The notes under the pieces were generated by a model. The model was not told where the DNA came from and did not search any database. It saw only the letters and a program-made list of their open reading frames with translations. DNA of 64,000 bases from Clostridia bacterium (GTDB taxonomy: Bacteria > Bacillota > Clostridia > Christensenellales > Aristaeellaceae): assembly GCA_017522345.1 (NCBI GenBank), contig JAFWZN010000091.1, positions 23,425-87,424 of the forward strand, given 5' to 3'. The position numbers were made by a program, and so were the translations under genes. Below, one piece after another: positions 1 to 9,787 of the stretch (position 1 is its first letter; each line of letters starts with the position of its first letter).

Positions 1-835
1 ATTTCGTGTAGCTCAAAAAGCGCTTTAAGAACGGTTCCACGCCGAAGTTGTTGGATGCGGAGCCGAAGAACATGGGCGTGAGCTTGCCGTTTAATATCAT
101 TTCAAGGTCGAACGGATCGCCCGCAACGTCCAGAAGCTCAATGTCTTCCATGAGCTTGTCATAATAGCTTTGACCGATGACGGAGGGAAGCTCCGGATCG
201 TCGATAGAGATCGTGCGGACCTCAACCTGCGTCTGGTCGTGGTTGCCGCCCGTGTACATTTCGACCATGCGCGTATCTCTGTGGTATACGCCCTTAAAGT
301 CGTCTCCGTGCTGACCGATGGGCCAATTGACGGGGCAGGAGCGGATGCCGAGCACCTGCTCAAGCTCCTCCATGGTCTCAAACGGGTCTTTACCGGCGCG
401 GTCTAACTTGTTGACGAAAGTGAAAATCGGAATGGAGCGCATGCGGCAGACCTTGAACAGCTTGATGGTCTGCTCCTCGACGCCCTTGGCGCAGTCGATC
501 AGCATGACCGCGCTGTCCGCGGCTACCAGCGTTCTGTACGTGTCCTCGGAGAAGTCCTGATGGCCCGGGGTGTCCAGAATGTTGATGCGATAGCCGCCAA
601 AATCAAACTGCATGGCGGAGGAGGTAACGGAAATGCCCCTCTGCTTCTCGATTTCCATCCAGTCGCTGGTGGCGTGTCTGGCCGCCTTTCTGGCCTTGAC
701 GCTTCCGGCCTGGCGGATCGCGCCGCCGTAGAGAAGCAGTTTTTCGGTCAAAGTCGTTTTACCGGCGTCAGGGTGTGAAATAATGGCAAACGTGCGTCTG
801 CGCACGGTTTCATTGTGCAATTCGGGATGCTGCAT
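1..835 (-). CDS. prfC: Peptide chain release factor 3, N-terminal part (cut by window edge)
   Basis: GTPase that recycles release factors RF1/RF2 from the ribosome after termination. Reading leftward from the ATG at 833-835, the protein shows the G1 loop SHPDAGKTT, the G2 segment RGISVTSS, the G3 motif [15 protein letters not shown] and the G4 motif NKLDR. This combination (SHPDAGKTT plus SEDTYRT) is typical of RF3 rather than EF-G. About 278 residues are present; the C-terminal half lies outside the window. The start is fixed by an AGGAGG ribosome site about 8 bases upstream. A weak promoter-like pair (TTGTTT, 17 bases, TATTAT) lies just ahead of that site. The roughly 190 bases further upstream, up to the neighbouring terminator, show no gene. 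Confidence 0.93.
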   Translation of the reverse strand, partial: MQHPELHNETVRRRTFAIISHPDAGKTTLTEKLLLYGGAIRQAGSVKARKAARHATSDWMEIEKQRGISVTSSAMQFDFGGYRINILDTPGHQDFSEDTYRTLVAADSAVMLIDCAKGVEEQTIKLFKVCRMRSIPIFTFVNKLDRAGKDPFETMEELEQVLGIRSCPVNWPIGQHGDDFKGVYHRDTRMVEMYTGGNHDQTQVEVRTISIDDPELPSVIGQSYYDKLMEDIELLDVAGDPFDLEMILNGKLTPMFFGSASNNFGVEPFLKRFLSYTK

Positions 836-1031
836 ATGCGTGGCCTCCTAACATAATAAAGCGAAAAATTCAATAAAACAAAGGCACGCCATCGTATCAA
901 TTCAGATACATTTCGTTATCCTCCGCGCATAAAATTGCCCTTTTCAATCTGTGGGCAGAATCGCGCATCTTCTATTGTAATCTGATAAAAAATGCATGTC
1001 AACATCCCAAGATGCAGTTTGCGTTAAAAAT

Positions 1032-1072
1032 AGAATCCTCCGCTGAAAACACGGTTTCAGGCGAAGGATTCT
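1032..1072 (-). terminator. Rho-independent terminator of the Mrp-like operon
   Basis: Arms AGAATCCT(C)CG and CG(A)AGGATTCT, together with TGAAA/TTTCA, form a long hairpin just after the stop of the last antiporter gene at 1083. Read on minus it is followed by ATTTTTAA. It separates the antiporter operon from prfC. Confidence 0.8.
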
Positions 1073-1082
1073 GAAAAAACAG

Positions 1083-3164
1083 TTATTTCATCAGCATCGG
1101 AAGAAGCACATAGAAGAACGCAAACACGATTCCAACGGCAGCCAAAATGAGGCCGAAGGATACGGCGTTTGTAATCGCAGAGCCGTATTCAAGGCTTGTA
1201 ACCTCTCGCGGATCGGGCTTTACGTGCGGAGTCATGCGTTTTTTCAGGCGGTGCGCGCCGTCAACAAACGCTCGCACGCGCTTCAGATAGCCGCTGTGAG
1301 CATCGTGCTTAGCATCCTGCTCGCGATCGACAAAGGCAAGCTCCTTGACGATTACGACAATGTGATCGGTGAATTCGTCCATCACGCGAGATGTAAAGGT
1401 GATGATATTCATAAACGCCTTCGCCGCCCATTCGCCCAGTCCGCTCATCACATGAGCGACCGCTCCAAGAAGAGAGGGAATCGCCGTTACAAGAAGCGGA
1501 CGGTATACGCCGTTTTCAAGATCAAGCCATTCAGGCCAGCGGTTAATATATCCCTCATTCCTTTTGTACATCCACGTTCTTACAACGAAGAAATACGCAA
1601 GCGTTCCGATCACAAGGGTAATCAGGCCGCCTTTTAAATTCACCCACGAGAAGAAATGGATTTCGTGAAGCGCATGCTGATGAAGGAAATGCTCCGAAAG
1701 CGTATATGCCTTCATGAAAACGCCGTTCGGCAAAACGCCCAGAAGCACAATTAAGACGGCGGACAGCGCAAGGGCAATGCGCCCTCTCACATCCAGATAC
1801 TTTTTGCCCATGCCGTCAAAATCGGCCTGACGCTTTTCGTCGGGGTTTTTCTGAATGAAGATCGCAATATACAATTTGAGCATATACGCCGTCGTCAGGC
1901 CCGCCGCAAACAGGAACACCCACTCCGAGAAGCGGAAGATGAACCTATTGTCCGTGTGTACGACCCACTCGACGAGGCCTTCGTGAATAAGCGTCTTGGA
2001 GGCGTAGCCGCTGGTTCCGGGAATGCCCATAAGCCCCAGCGCGCCCAGAAGAAATACGAGATTCAAAAACGGCTTTTTGCGACCGAAGCCGCGGATGTCG
2101 TTCAGCTCCAGCCTGTGAAGATTCATGTACACAACGCCCGCCGACATAAACAGAACGAGCTTTAAAACCGAGTGGTTCACCATATGCATAACCGCGCCAG
2201 CAGCTGGAAGCGAGCCATGCTCGCCCAAAAGCACGCTTGCGCCGACGCCCGTTAAAATATAGCCGATCTGAGACATGGACGAACAGGCGAGGGTACGCTT
2301 TAAGTTTGTGGAAAAAACGCCCAAAACCGCGCCCAGAAGCATGGTGACAAGCGCAACGGCAAGCGTAATGCAGCCGAACGCATAAGAACCCGAATACAGG
2401 TTCATCGAAATGACCAGAACGCCGAAAAGGCCGGTCTTGGTGAGCATGCCGCTTAGAAGCGCGCTGGCGGGCGCGGGCGCAACCGGGTGCGCCTTGGGAA
2501 GCCAGATCTGCACGGGTACCGCGCCTGCTTTGGCGATAAAGCCAAAGAGAATCAGACCGCTTGCAAGATGCAGATTCATGCCCTTGGCTTCGTGAATCGC
2601 AGAAAAGGACAGGCTGCCGATTCTGTCATACATCATGAACATGCCCATGAGCGTCACCATGCCGCCCAGAACCGCAACGCCCAGATACGTCGCAGCGGCG
2701 CGCATCGCGCCCGCGGTCTCGTCGTGCGCAACCCATGCATACGAGGCCATGGACATGATTTCAAAGAACACAAATGTGGTGTACAAATCGTCCGACATAA
2801 ACACGCCGAGCGTACCGGCGAGGGTCATCAGGCTGAAAAAATAATACCTTGTGCGGTTGTGGTAATTCTGAAAATACCTCTCGCTCATAAGCGCGGTCAT
2901 CGCCCACATGAAGGACGCTAAAAACGCGTACATCGAGCGGAAGCCGTCCGCCTTAAAGGAAAGGCCCAGTCCCACCGCGCCCTCAAACAAAGCGGTGAAC
3001 TCCCTGCCGTTAAACGCATTTGCGAGGAAAAACGCGCTGAACGCAAGGGATGCAAACGTTTCGATCCTGAAAAATTCGTTGCGGATTTTCCAGCGGTTTT
3101 TTCCAAGCGCGATAACAATCGCGGCGCCCAGAACCGGCAGGAGAACAAACGACAATATAAGCAT
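1083..3164 (-). CDS. Large antiporter-like membrane subunit (NuoL/MrpA/MbhH type) with C-terminal extension
   Basis: Polytopic ion-translocating subunit of the proton_antipo_M family (ND2/ND4/ND5, MrpA/MrpD). It has 693 residues. The core carries the family landmarks: an acidic residue in a membrane helix (FVFFEIMSMASYAW), the lysine helix GFIAKAGAVPVQIWLPKAHPVAP, TKTGLFG, and the HMVNHSVLKLVLFMSAG lysine helix. After about residue 480 there is an extension with further membrane helices and a basic cytosolic stretch, ending in a final hydrophobic helix. It is the last gene of the operon, 18 bases after the preceding one, with a GGAGGA site. Whether it moves H+, Na+ or K+ cannot be read from sequence. 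It equals the MrpA core in type but lacks the fused MbhD/MbhE domains, which are separate here (8005-9181). Confidence 0.85.
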   Translation of the reverse strand: MLILSFVLLPVLGAAIVIALGKNRWKIRNEFFRIETFASLAFSAFFLANAFNGREFTALFEGAVGLGLSFKADGFRSMYAFLASFMWAMTALMSERYFQNYHNRTRYYFFSLMTLAGTLGVFMSDDLYTTFVFFEIMSMASYAWVAHDETAGAMRAAATYLGVAVLGGMVTLMGMFMMYDRIGSLSFSAIHEAKGMNLHLASGLILFGFIAKAGAVPVQIWLPKAHPVAPAPASALLSGMLTKTGLFGVLVISMNLYSGSYAFGCITLAVALVTMLLGAVLGVFSTNLKRTLACSSMSQIGYILTGVGASVLLGEHGSLPAAGAVMHMVNHSVLKLVLFMSAGVVYMNLHRLELNDIRGFGRKKPFLNLVFLLGALGLMGIPGTSGYASKTLIHEGLVEWVVHTDNRFIFRFSEWVFLFAAGLTTAYMLKLYIAIFIQKNPDEKRQADFDGMGKKYLDVRGRIALALSAVLIVLLGVLPNGVFMKAYTLSEHFLHQHALHEIHFFSWVNLKGGLITLVIGTLAYFFVVRTWMYKRNEGYINRWPEWLDLENGVYRPLLVTAIPSLLGAVAHVMSGLGEWAAKAFMNIITFTSRVMDEFTDHIVVIVKELAFVDREQDAKHDAHSGYLKRVRAFVDGAHRLKKRMTPHVKPDPREVTSLEYGSAITNAVSFGLILAAVGIVFAFFYVLLPMLMK

Positions 3165-3182
3165 GAAACGTTCCTCCTCCCT

Positions 3183-4625
3183 TTATAGTCCCGCAATCAT
3201 GCGCATAGCCTGCATAACGCGTCCGCTGTTTAATGATACGACGACAATCACAGCCGTCAGCGCAATAAGAACGAATTTCATCGGAAGATGCGGATCAAAA
3301 TCTCCCTCGATGTCGTGGTTCGGAACCGAGAAATATGCGGGAACCGCAACCGAAAAGATATATACCGCCGTGCAAACGGCCGAGACGATCAATGCGCACG
3401 CGCACATAACGCCCTGCCATGAGCCGAAGGCCAGCATCTCGTCAATCAGCATGTATTTCGAGAAAAATCCGCAAAGCGGCGGAAGACCGGTGAGGGCAAG
3501 CCCCGAAATCAGAAACGCCGCAAAGGTGATCGGCATGTGCTTTGCAAGGCCATGCAGCTCACGGACGCGCGTTTTGCCGGTACAGACAAGCACCGCGCCC
3601 GCCGTGAAGAAAAGAACGATCTTCACAAGCCCGTGAAATACCATGTGGGTGAGCGCCGCCGCCATGCCGCCTGCGGTCATGAGCATGAGAGAAGACAGCA
3701 TATAGCTTAAGTTGCTGACCGTGGACCAGGCAAGTCTCCTCTTGAAATGGCTTTCGCGAACCGCGCGGATCGCGCCGTAGGCGACGGTGAAGGCCGTCAT
3801 GACAAGGAGAATCGACTGGATGTACGTTCCGTACATAAAATTCGGGCCGTACACGTAATAGGTGATTCGCATAACCGCATATACGCCCGCGTTGACAACC
3901 GCAACCGCGTGAAGAAGCGCGGTGACGGGCGTAGGCGCGACGGAGGCCTTCGGAAGCCAGCGGCACAGCGGGAACACTGCCGCTTTTGCGGCAAAGCCCA
4001 AAAACGCAAACGCGTATGAAAGACGAAGGGTCAGAATTTCACGCGCGCCCTCATGCATAATACCGCCGAGCATGAACGGATCGGCATGGTGCGCGTTGAC
4101 CATGACAAGCGCCGCAAAGCCCAAAGACGCGCCGCCGATCAAATAAATCATGTAGGTTCTCGCCGCGCGGAAGGATTCCTTGTCCTGTCCGTGCTCGACC
4201 AGAGGAATCGTGACCAGCGACAGGCACTCGTAGAACACATACATCGTAAATAAGTTGTTGGCTGCGGCAAGCAGAATCGTAACGCCGTAGCAAAGCGTAT
4301 AGAACACGAAGAACTTGCCTTCCCGCTTTTCATGATGCATGTATTCAAAAGCATACAGGGAGGCAAACGGCCAAAGCAGCGCTGCGAGGCCGATAAACAC
4401 GCTGCTTGCGCCGTCCACGCCGAAGGACAAAACAAACGCGTCGGAAATTCGGAAGATTTCGATCGTTTCTGCATTCTTCGATAAGATGACGGCAAACACG
4501 CACAGGGATGTAATCACCGTAACCGCTTCCACATAGATCAGCTTATAAAGCCGTTTCGGGAAGCGCAAAAACCACAAAAGCGCGCTCGCCAGTATCGGAA
4601 GAAGGGAACAAAGCGCCAAATACAT
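3183..4625 (-). CDS. Antiporter-like membrane subunit (NuoM/MrpD type)
   Basis: 480-residue polytopic protein of the proton_antipo_M family. Landmarks are the acidic helix YVFYECLSLVTIPLVEHG, the lysine helix GFAAKAAVFPLCRWLPKASVAPTP, the WSTVSNLSYMLSSL segment and the HMVFHGLVKIVLFFTAG helix. It sits third among four such subunits, 15 bases after the 4641-6107 gene and 18 before the last gene. The usual proline-rich loop HPVAPAPAS seen in its two neighbours is replaced by SVAPTPVTA. It likely forms one of several parallel ion channels of the complex. Confidence 0.85.
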   Translation of the reverse strand: MYLALCSLLPILASALLWFLRFPKRLYKLIYVEAVTVITSLCVFAVILSKNAETIEIFRISDAFVLSFGVDGASSVFIGLAALLWPFASLYAFEYMHHEKREGKFFVFYTLCYGVTILLAAANNLFTMYVFYECLSLVTIPLVEHGQDKESFRAARTYMIYLIGGASLGFAALVMVNAHHADPFMLGGIMHEGAREILTLRLSYAFAFLGFAAKAAVFPLCRWLPKASVAPTPVTALLHAVAVVNAGVYAVMRITYYVYGPNFMYGTYIQSILLVMTAFTVAYGAIRAVRESHFKRRLAWSTVSNLSYMLSSLMLMTAGGMAAALTHMVFHGLVKIVLFFTAGAVLVCTGKTRVRELHGLAKHMPITFAAFLISGLALTGLPPLCGFFSKYMLIDEMLAFGSWQGVMCACALIVSAVCTAVYIFSVAVPAYFSVPNHDIEGDFDPHLPMKFVLIALTAVIVVVSLNSGRVMQAMRMIAGL

Positions 4626-4640
4626 AATCGTTTCTCCCCT

Positions 4641-6107
4641 TTAGAAAATCAGCTGAGCAATTTGGGAAGCGTAATCCGCAATAAATCCGGGACACACGCC
4701 GAGAATAACGGTGAGCGCGGCAAATAATCCCATGGGAACGAGCATGCGCCAGGAGGGCTCCGCGGGCGTGAGCGCTTCGTCGGCATAGCCGGCAAAGAAG
4801 GAGCGGATCGAAACGGAAAGCAGATAGGCGGCGGTCAGAATCGCGCTTAAAAGCAGCGCAACGGGGCCGATCCACGAAAAGGCTTCCGTCATCGAGAAAG
4901 CGCCCATCGCAAGATTCCACTTGCTCACAAAGCCGCCGGTCGGGGGAATACCGATAAGGCCAAGCGACACGACGGTAAAAAGCGCCATGGCGACGGGCAT
5001 GCGCCGACCCATGCCGCGAAGATCCTCCACCTCGATAACGCCGGTTTTATGAATCACCGCGCCCGCCGACATAAAGAGGGTATTTTTGATCAGGGAGTGA
5101 AAAATGATGTGCATAAACGCGCCGACAAAGCCGAGCGTAGTCATCGTGGACAAGCCGAACAGCACATAGGAAACCTGGCTGACGGTCGAATACGCCAAGC
5201 GCTTTTTGAACACCTTTTCCTTAAGCGCAAGGGTGGAGCCCATGACGACGGTCAGAAGCGCAAGCGTCATAAACGCATACTGAACCCATGTGCCCTTGAG
5301 GAAATCTACGCCCGCAACATAGAAAACCGTGCGGATAATGCCCAAAACGCCCATCTTGGTAATCACGCCGGAAAGAACCGCGCTGGCAGGCGCGGGCGCG
5401 ACCGGGTGCGCCGTGGGCAGCCAGGAATGCATCGGGAACATGCCTGCCTTTACGCCGAAGCCCGCAATCATCATAAAGAAGACGACGCGCATCAGGTTTT
5501 CCCTGCCCGAGAGCATTTCGGAAGTAAACACGCCGCCGACGGTGAAATTGAACGTATCGGCGTACGCGCCTACAAAGAAGATGCCAAGAAGCGCAAGCGA
5601 CGCGCCGAATACGGAATAGATCAGATACTTAATCGCCGCCGCAACGGATTGCTTATCCATATTGTGCGCAACCAGCGGAACGGTGACGAGAGTCATCATC
5701 TCGTAGAACATGTAAAGCGTAATCAGGTTATCCGCCATGGAAAGGCCCATGAGCGCGCCGTAAGAAATGAGGTAATACCGCCAGAAACGAGCGTCGTTTT
5801 CGTCATGCTCCATATATTCAGCGGCATACAGACCCACAAACGCCCACACCACGGACACAAACAGAACATAAAATCTGGAAACCGAATCGAGAGAGAAGGC
5901 AAAAACCACTTTCTCGGTGATTTTCCAAAGCGTAAAGTCCGCTTCGCCCTTGAAAAGAAGACCGAAAACGGAGAGGGCGGACAGCGCGAACAATCCGCCG
6001 ACGCTGATAATCGTGCGCATTTTTCGATCCAAAGGCAATTTCTTAATGATGACGCCCATCAAAACCGGCAGAATTACCGGAAAAATCAAATAAAAGCATC
6101 CGTTCAT
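4641..6107 (-). CDS. Antiporter-like membrane subunit (NuoM/MrpD type)
   Basis: 488-residue polytopic protein of the proton_antipo_M family. It shows YMFYEMMTLVTVPLVAHN (acidic helix), GFGVKAGMFPMHSWLPTAHP (lysine helix), YSTVSQVSYVLFGL and HIIFHSLIKNTLFMSAG (second lysine helix). It is closely similar in layout to its downstream neighbour, which suggests duplication inside the operon. A GGAGGGA-type ribosome site precedes the ATG at 6107. Role in ion translocation is family knowledge; the ion is unknown. Confidence 0.85.
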   Translation of the reverse strand: MNGCFYLIFPVILPVLMGVIIKKLPLDRKMRTIISVGGLFALSALSVFGLLFKGEADFTLWKITEKVVFAFSLDSVSRFYVLFVSVVWAFVGLYAAEYMEHDENDARFWRYYLISYGALMGLSMADNLITLYMFYEMMTLVTVPLVAHNMDKQSVAAAIKYLIYSVFGASLALLGIFFVGAYADTFNFTVGGVFTSEMLSGRENLMRVVFFMMIAGFGVKAGMFPMHSWLPTAHPVAPAPASAVLSGVITKMGVLGIIRTVFYVAGVDFLKGTWVQYAFMTLALLTVVMGSTLALKEKVFKKRLAYSTVSQVSYVLFGLSTMTTLGFVGAFMHIIFHSLIKNTLFMSAGAVIHKTGVIEVEDLRGMGRRMPVAMALFTVVSLGLIGIPPTGGFVSKWNLAMGAFSMTEAFSWIGPVALLLSAILTAAYLLSVSIRSFFAGYADEALTPAEPSWRMLVPMGLFAALTVILGVCPGFIADYASQIAQLIF

Positions 6108-6130
6108 ATTGATGTTTCCTCCCTAATTTA

Positions 6131-7621
6131 CTACCATGCCATGATGCTTGTTTCGATCAAACGCATAATGGGCATGCCCCAGATCCCAAGCGCGACATTC
6201 AACAAAACAAACAGCATCAGCGCGCCCGTTACAAAGGGACGCTTCGACGGATCGCGCGTCAAAGGATATCTTTCGCCGGGTCTGTAGATCGTCAAAACCG
6301 TCCTTAAAAAGTACAATACGTTCAGAACCGTGGAGACGGCCAGGGCGATAAGCGAAATCAGCATCACCCATCCGCCGTAATCATGCGCAGCCGTCGCAAT
6401 ATAGATTTTGCTGACGAAGCCGCCCAAAAAAGGGATGCCGGTAATGGAGAACGCGCCTACCACGAACGCAAGACCCGCTATGGGCGCGCGGAAGCCGCTG
6501 CCTCTTAGGTCACGGAAGTTTTCGTTGCCGCCGGAAACCTCGGAAAGCCTGTCAACCGCCGGGAACAGCATGGCTTTTGCAAGCGAATGCGCGATAATGT
6601 GGAAGGTCGCCGCCGCCATGCCTGTCATGGAGCCATAGGAAACCGCCATAAAGATATAGCCGATCTGGGCTACAGAGGAATAGCTGACCATGCGGCGCAC
6701 ATTGTGCTCTTTAACAGCGTCGATAGAGCCAAGCACAATCGCAATGACCGAATAGATGAAAACAACGTCGTTTACGCCCGTCATCGTGAACGCTTCCGTT
6801 CCGACCGCGCGGACAAGGAACTTGATCAAAAGGAAAATATACGCCTTCGATACAAGGCTTGAAAGCATGCTGCTCGCCGCCGGAGTCGCGCCGGAATAGG
6901 CGTTGGGCAGCCATGTGTGGAAGGGATACAGGGCGCTTTTGATCGCAAGACCGATCGTAATGAGAAGAATCGAAGCCGCAATGGGACGAACGTATCTTCC
7001 GCCTTCGACAAGAAGAAGCGCGCTTTCCTTCATCTGAGGGAAAAGCAAATGTCCCGTCAGGCAGTAAAATACGCAGATGCCCAATAGGAAAAGACCGCTT
7101 CCCAGAAGGTTCATAATCATGTAGCGCATCGCGGCAAAAAGCGAGCCTTCCTTGCTTCTGACAAAGATGAGCGCGCCCGCCGCAATGGTCGTGATCTCCA
7201 AAAACACAAAGCCGGTAAAAATATCGTTGGTAAACGCAAGCGCCTGAATAGCGGTCAGAAGCAGCATGCAAACGGTGTAAAACAGGCTTTTTCTGCTGTC
7301 GTCAATTTCCTGACCGATACGCCTTAGACCCGCAAACAGCGAAAGCGCCATGACGACAGAGAACATAAGACTGACAGAAGCCTCCGCGCCGGAGATGAAC
7401 AGTTCATTTCCAAAGGGCGCGCCGTATTCGCCCATCTTGTAAACGTAGCTTGTGCCCAGAGAGGACACGTTCAGAATCAGCATCGCCGACATAAGCACCG
7501 CAAAAACCGAAGCGCACAGCGAAAGCATTCTTGAAACGCGGGGCTTTGAAACCGAACAGATCGGAGCGCAGGCAAGGGGAAGAATAATCAGCGCAACCGG
7601 TAAATTCTGCCAAAGATCCAT
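6131..7621 (-). CDS. mrpD: Mrp subunit D-like antiporter subunit
   Basis: 496-residue polytopic protein of the MrpD/NuoN type. It shows FVFLEITTIAAGALIF (acidic helix), GLAIKSALYPFHTWLPNAYSGATP (lysine helix), SKAYIFLLIKF, SYSSVAQIGYIF and HIIAHSLAKAMLFPAVD (lysine helix). It follows the MrpC-like gene by five bases, the order C-D of canonical Mrp operons, so it is the best candidate for the true MrpD. MrpC-MrpD pairs resemble NuoK-NuoN/M of complex I. Confidence 0.85.
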   Translation of the reverse strand: MDLWQNLPVALIILPLACAPICSVSKPRVSRMLSLCASVFAVLMSAMLILNVSSLGTSYVYKMGEYGAPFGNELFISGAEASVSLMFSVVMALSLFAGLRRIGQEIDDSRKSLFYTVCMLLLTAIQALAFTNDIFTGFVFLEITTIAAGALIFVRSKEGSLFAAMRYMIMNLLGSGLFLLGICVFYCLTGHLLFPQMKESALLLVEGGRYVRPIAASILLITIGLAIKSALYPFHTWLPNAYSGATPAASSMLSSLVSKAYIFLLIKFLVRAVGTEAFTMTGVNDVVFIYSVIAIVLGSIDAVKEHNVRRMVSYSSVAQIGYIFMAVSYGSMTGMAAATFHIIAHSLAKAMLFPAVDRLSEVSGGNENFRDLRGSGFRAPIAGLAFVVGAFSITGIPFLGGFVSKIYIATAAHDYGGWVMLISLIALAVSTVLNVLYFLRTVLTIYRPGERYPLTRDPSKRPFVTGALMLFVLLNVALGIWGMPIMRLIETSIMAW

Positions 7622-7626
7622 ATGCC

Positions 7627-8001
7627 TTATGCCCCCTCCTTGCGAACGAACTCGGCGATTTCGTCAATATCAAGCGTCCTGTATCTTTTATAAAGGCGCA
7701 CAGTCAGCGCAAGCATGATGGCGGTAACGCTGACAGAAACGACGATGCCGGTTAAAACCAAGCCTGCCGGCAGAGGGTTGACATACAAAGACGCTTCCGT
7801 GCTTGCGTCGACATAGATGGGCGCAGTGCGGCCGGAAATATAGCCGTAGGAGGCTAAAAACAGGTAAATCGCATTGTCCATCATGGAAAAGCCGATGATT
7901 TTTTTGATGAGGTTTTTGTTGACTAAGAGGGTCGTAAAGCCGATGGCAAACAACACGATAGCCGCCGCCTCTTCAATGTGAGAATAAATCACATTCAGCA
8001 T
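7627..8001 (-). CDS. mrpC: Mrp subunit C (NuoK-like)
   Basis: 124-residue protein with three membrane helices, homologous to NuoK/MnhC. The diagnostic segment NPLPAGLVLTGIVVSVSVTAIMLAL is present near the C-terminus (given here as the family landmark NPLP...LVLT.IVV), after KKIIGFSMMDNAIYLFL. It lies three bases after the MnhB-domain gene and five before mrpD. In Mrp complexes this subunit packs against MrpD and is needed for ion transport. Confidence 0.85.
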   Translation of the reverse strand: MLNVIYSHIEEAAAIVLFAIGFTTLLVNKNLIKKIIGFSMMDNAIYLFLASYGYISGRTAPIYVDASTEASLYVNPLPAGLVLTGIVVSVSVTAIMLALTVRLYKRYRTLDIDEIAEFVRKEGA

Positions 8002-8004
8002 GCT

Positions 8005-8937
8005 TTAAAAATCCCCCTTTCTGAAAAGCGTGTAAAGCGTATACATCGTGCAGGCTACAACCAAACCTACAAAGATGTTCAGGGGCAGAAGAAGTCCGCC
8101 CGAAAAGATCGTGCCGGGCGTGCCAAGCGAAATCGGCACATGAATATCATTGGCGCCGGTAACAAAGTGGAAGGTCTTTGACGAGGTATAGCATAAAAGC
8201 GCAAGGCAGGATACGGTCTTAAAGGTTTTATAGGTAAAAAACCGCTGAATGCGCTTATAGCCATAGGCGCTCAAATACAGAATCAATCCCGCGCCGATAA
8301 CCGCGCCGCCGGAGAATCCGCCGCCGGGCGAGATGTTTCCGTTTAAAATGATGTACACGCCGAACATCAGGATCAGCGGGAACAGAATGCGGCTCAGGGA
8401 GGAGAGAATTAAATCCTTCTCCAGCTTCCTGTCAAGCGCGTCGTCGCTGTGCACATGAAGAAACGGATCCTCCTCTTTGGGCGTCATTTTCAAAAGAATA
8501 ATGACCGAGCAAACCGCGATAAACAGAACGTGGGACTCGCCCAGCGTGTCAAAGCCGCGGAAGTTCAGAATAATGCCGGTGATAATGTTTGTCGCGCCCG
8601 TGTGCTCAAGCGTATGCTTTACATAAAACTCGCTGACCTCGCTGTCAACAAGCGTATCCGCCTGACCGAAATAGGGCATGTCCATAACTGTTGCCATGAG
8701 CATCACAATCAGCATCACGCAAAGCGCGACGGAGGAAAGAATTCTCACCGGGCGGTAAAGGCCCGAATCGTACAGATACTGCTTGAGGCTTCTTCTTTCC
8801 TTTTTCGCTCTCGGAGAAGCCTCCTCGGCCTGCTTTTCCTCAGCTGCGTCATCCGAAAGCGTCTCGATCATTTCCTCTTCAAGAGGATCAGACCCGCTCA
8901 GAAGCCAGTTTTTGAACGCTTCACTACTTTTTTTCAT
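8005..8937 (-). CDS. mrpB: MbhE-MnhB fusion membrane subunit
   Basis: 310-residue protein made of three parts. Residues 1 to about 50 are charged and cytosolic. A middle part has a membrane helix and the segment NIITGIILNFRGFDTLGES, which is the MbhE signature normally found at the C-terminus of MrpA. The last 150 residues form an MnhB domain with the loop NGNISPGGGFSGGAVIGAG. In many genomes the MbhE-like part belongs to MrpA and MrpB is separate, so this is a rearranged fusion. The start overlaps the MbhD-like gene by 14 bases, indicating translational coupling. Confidence 0.8.
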   Translation of the reverse strand: MKKSSEAFKNWLLSGSDPLEEEMIETLSDDAAEEKQAEEASPRAKKERRSLKQYLYDSGLYRPVRILSSVALCVMLIVMLMATVMDMPYFGQADTLVDSEVSEFYVKHTLEHTGATNIITGIILNFRGFDTLGESHVLFIAVCSVIILLKMTPKEEDPFLHVHSDDALDRKLEKDLILSSLSRILFPLILMFGVYIILNGNISPGGGFSGGAVIGAGLILYLSAYGYKRIQRFFTYKTFKTVSCLALLCYTSSKTFHFVTGANDIHVPISLGTPGTIFSGGLLLPLNIFVGLVVACTMYTLYTLFRKGDF

Positions 8938-9181
8938 GCTTCTCGTCCCTCACCCGATGGATTTTCTTAAGCGCCGCAAACATCAAAAGCGACGAAACGC
9001 CCGCGCCGACAGCAGCTTCCGTAACGCCAAGATCGGGCGATTCCAAAAGAATCCACACAACCGACATAGCCAGAGACTGCGCCATAAAAATAATGACGGC
9101 GGACAAAAGGTTCTTGGTGAGACTTACGGAAACCGCGCAGACCAGAATGAACAAAAGAAGCAGTACGTTTAATTCTTCCAT
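8924..9181 (-). CDS. MbhD-like small membrane subunit (DUF4040)
   Basis: 85-residue protein with about three membrane helices and the segment ESPDLGVTEAAVGAGVSSLLM, the signature of the MbhD/DUF4040 domain that closes MrpA in classic Mrp systems and stands alone in Mbh/Mbx hydrogenase-type complexes. The start overlaps mrpG by 13 bases and its end overlaps the next gene by 14, so the genes are tightly coupled. The free-standing form makes this operon look more like an archaeal-type Mbh antiporter module than a Bacillus Mrp. Confidence 0.8.
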   Translation of the reverse strand: MEELNVLLLLFILVCAVSVSLTKNLLSAVIIFMAQSLAMSVVWILLESPDLGVTEAAVGAGVSSLLMFAALKKIHRVRDEKHEKK

Positions 9182-9492
9182 TCTTTCGCCTCCTTCTCAA
9201 TGTCCTCGTCGGTTTTCACAACAAGCAGGCTGATCAAGTGTCCCGACACGGGGCTGGTCATCCACATAAGCGTAACGATCAAGAAATATTTAAGCGACAA
9301 AAGCTCAAATCCCGTATATACAATTGCTGCAAGAATCACGCAGGAAATGCTCAGCGTGTCGCCGATGGCGGCGGCATGCAGACGGTTTAAAGCAAAGCGA
9401 AAGCGATTTACGCCGAAAATTGCGAAGCTTTCAAGCACAACAGAAGCGATAAGAAGCGCCGCCACAACTGCAAATCTAACAATTTCAAGCAT
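9169..9492 (-). CDS. mrpG: Mrp subunit G
   Basis: 107-residue protein of the MnhG/PhaG family with three membrane helices. The family segment is FRFALNRLHAAAIGDTLS (usually R.H....DT.G). The ATG at 9490-9492 was chosen because AAAGGAGG lies six bases upstream; longer in-frame starts would run far into mrpF. The start overlaps the end of mrpF by eight bases. Confidence 0.85.
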   Translation of the reverse strand: MLEIVRFAVVAALLIASVVLESFAIFGVNRFRFALNRLHAAAIGDTLSISCVILAAIVYTGFELLSLKYFLIVTLMWMTSPVSGHLISLLVVKTDEDIEKEAKEWKN

Positions 9493-9787
9493 TCTTATCT
9501 TCCTCCTTTGTCCGGCGCTGGTTGGCAACGATATAGATTCTGACGAGAATGACGACCGCAAGGAAGCTCAAAAGCGCATAAATAACCGCCATATCCACAA
9601 GGAAGCCTTCGTTCATCATGATGGATAAAAGAACGATCAGCATAATGACAATGCCGCCGATCATGTTGATTGAAATGACTCTGTCCGCAGTGCTCGGGCC
9701 GATCACCGCACGGAAAAGACAGATAAACATGAAAACTCCGAGAATCGACAAAACCGATGTAAACAGAATGTCATAAGCGTTTGCCAC
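9485..9787 (-). CDS. mrpF: Mrp subunit F
   Basis: 100-residue protein of the MnhF/PhaF family, with three membrane helices and the conserved FRAVIGPSTADRVISINMI segment (RxxxGPxxxDRxxxxN). The start overlaps mrpE by 17 bases. Small structural subunit of the Mrp-type complex; the charged DR pair lies at the membrane interface in known structures of the family. Confidence 0.87.
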   Translation of the reverse strand: MANAYDILFTSVLSILGVFMFICLFRAVIGPSTADRVISINMIGGIVIMLIVLLSIMMNEGFLVDMAVIYALLSFLAVVILVRIYIVANQRRTKEEDKNA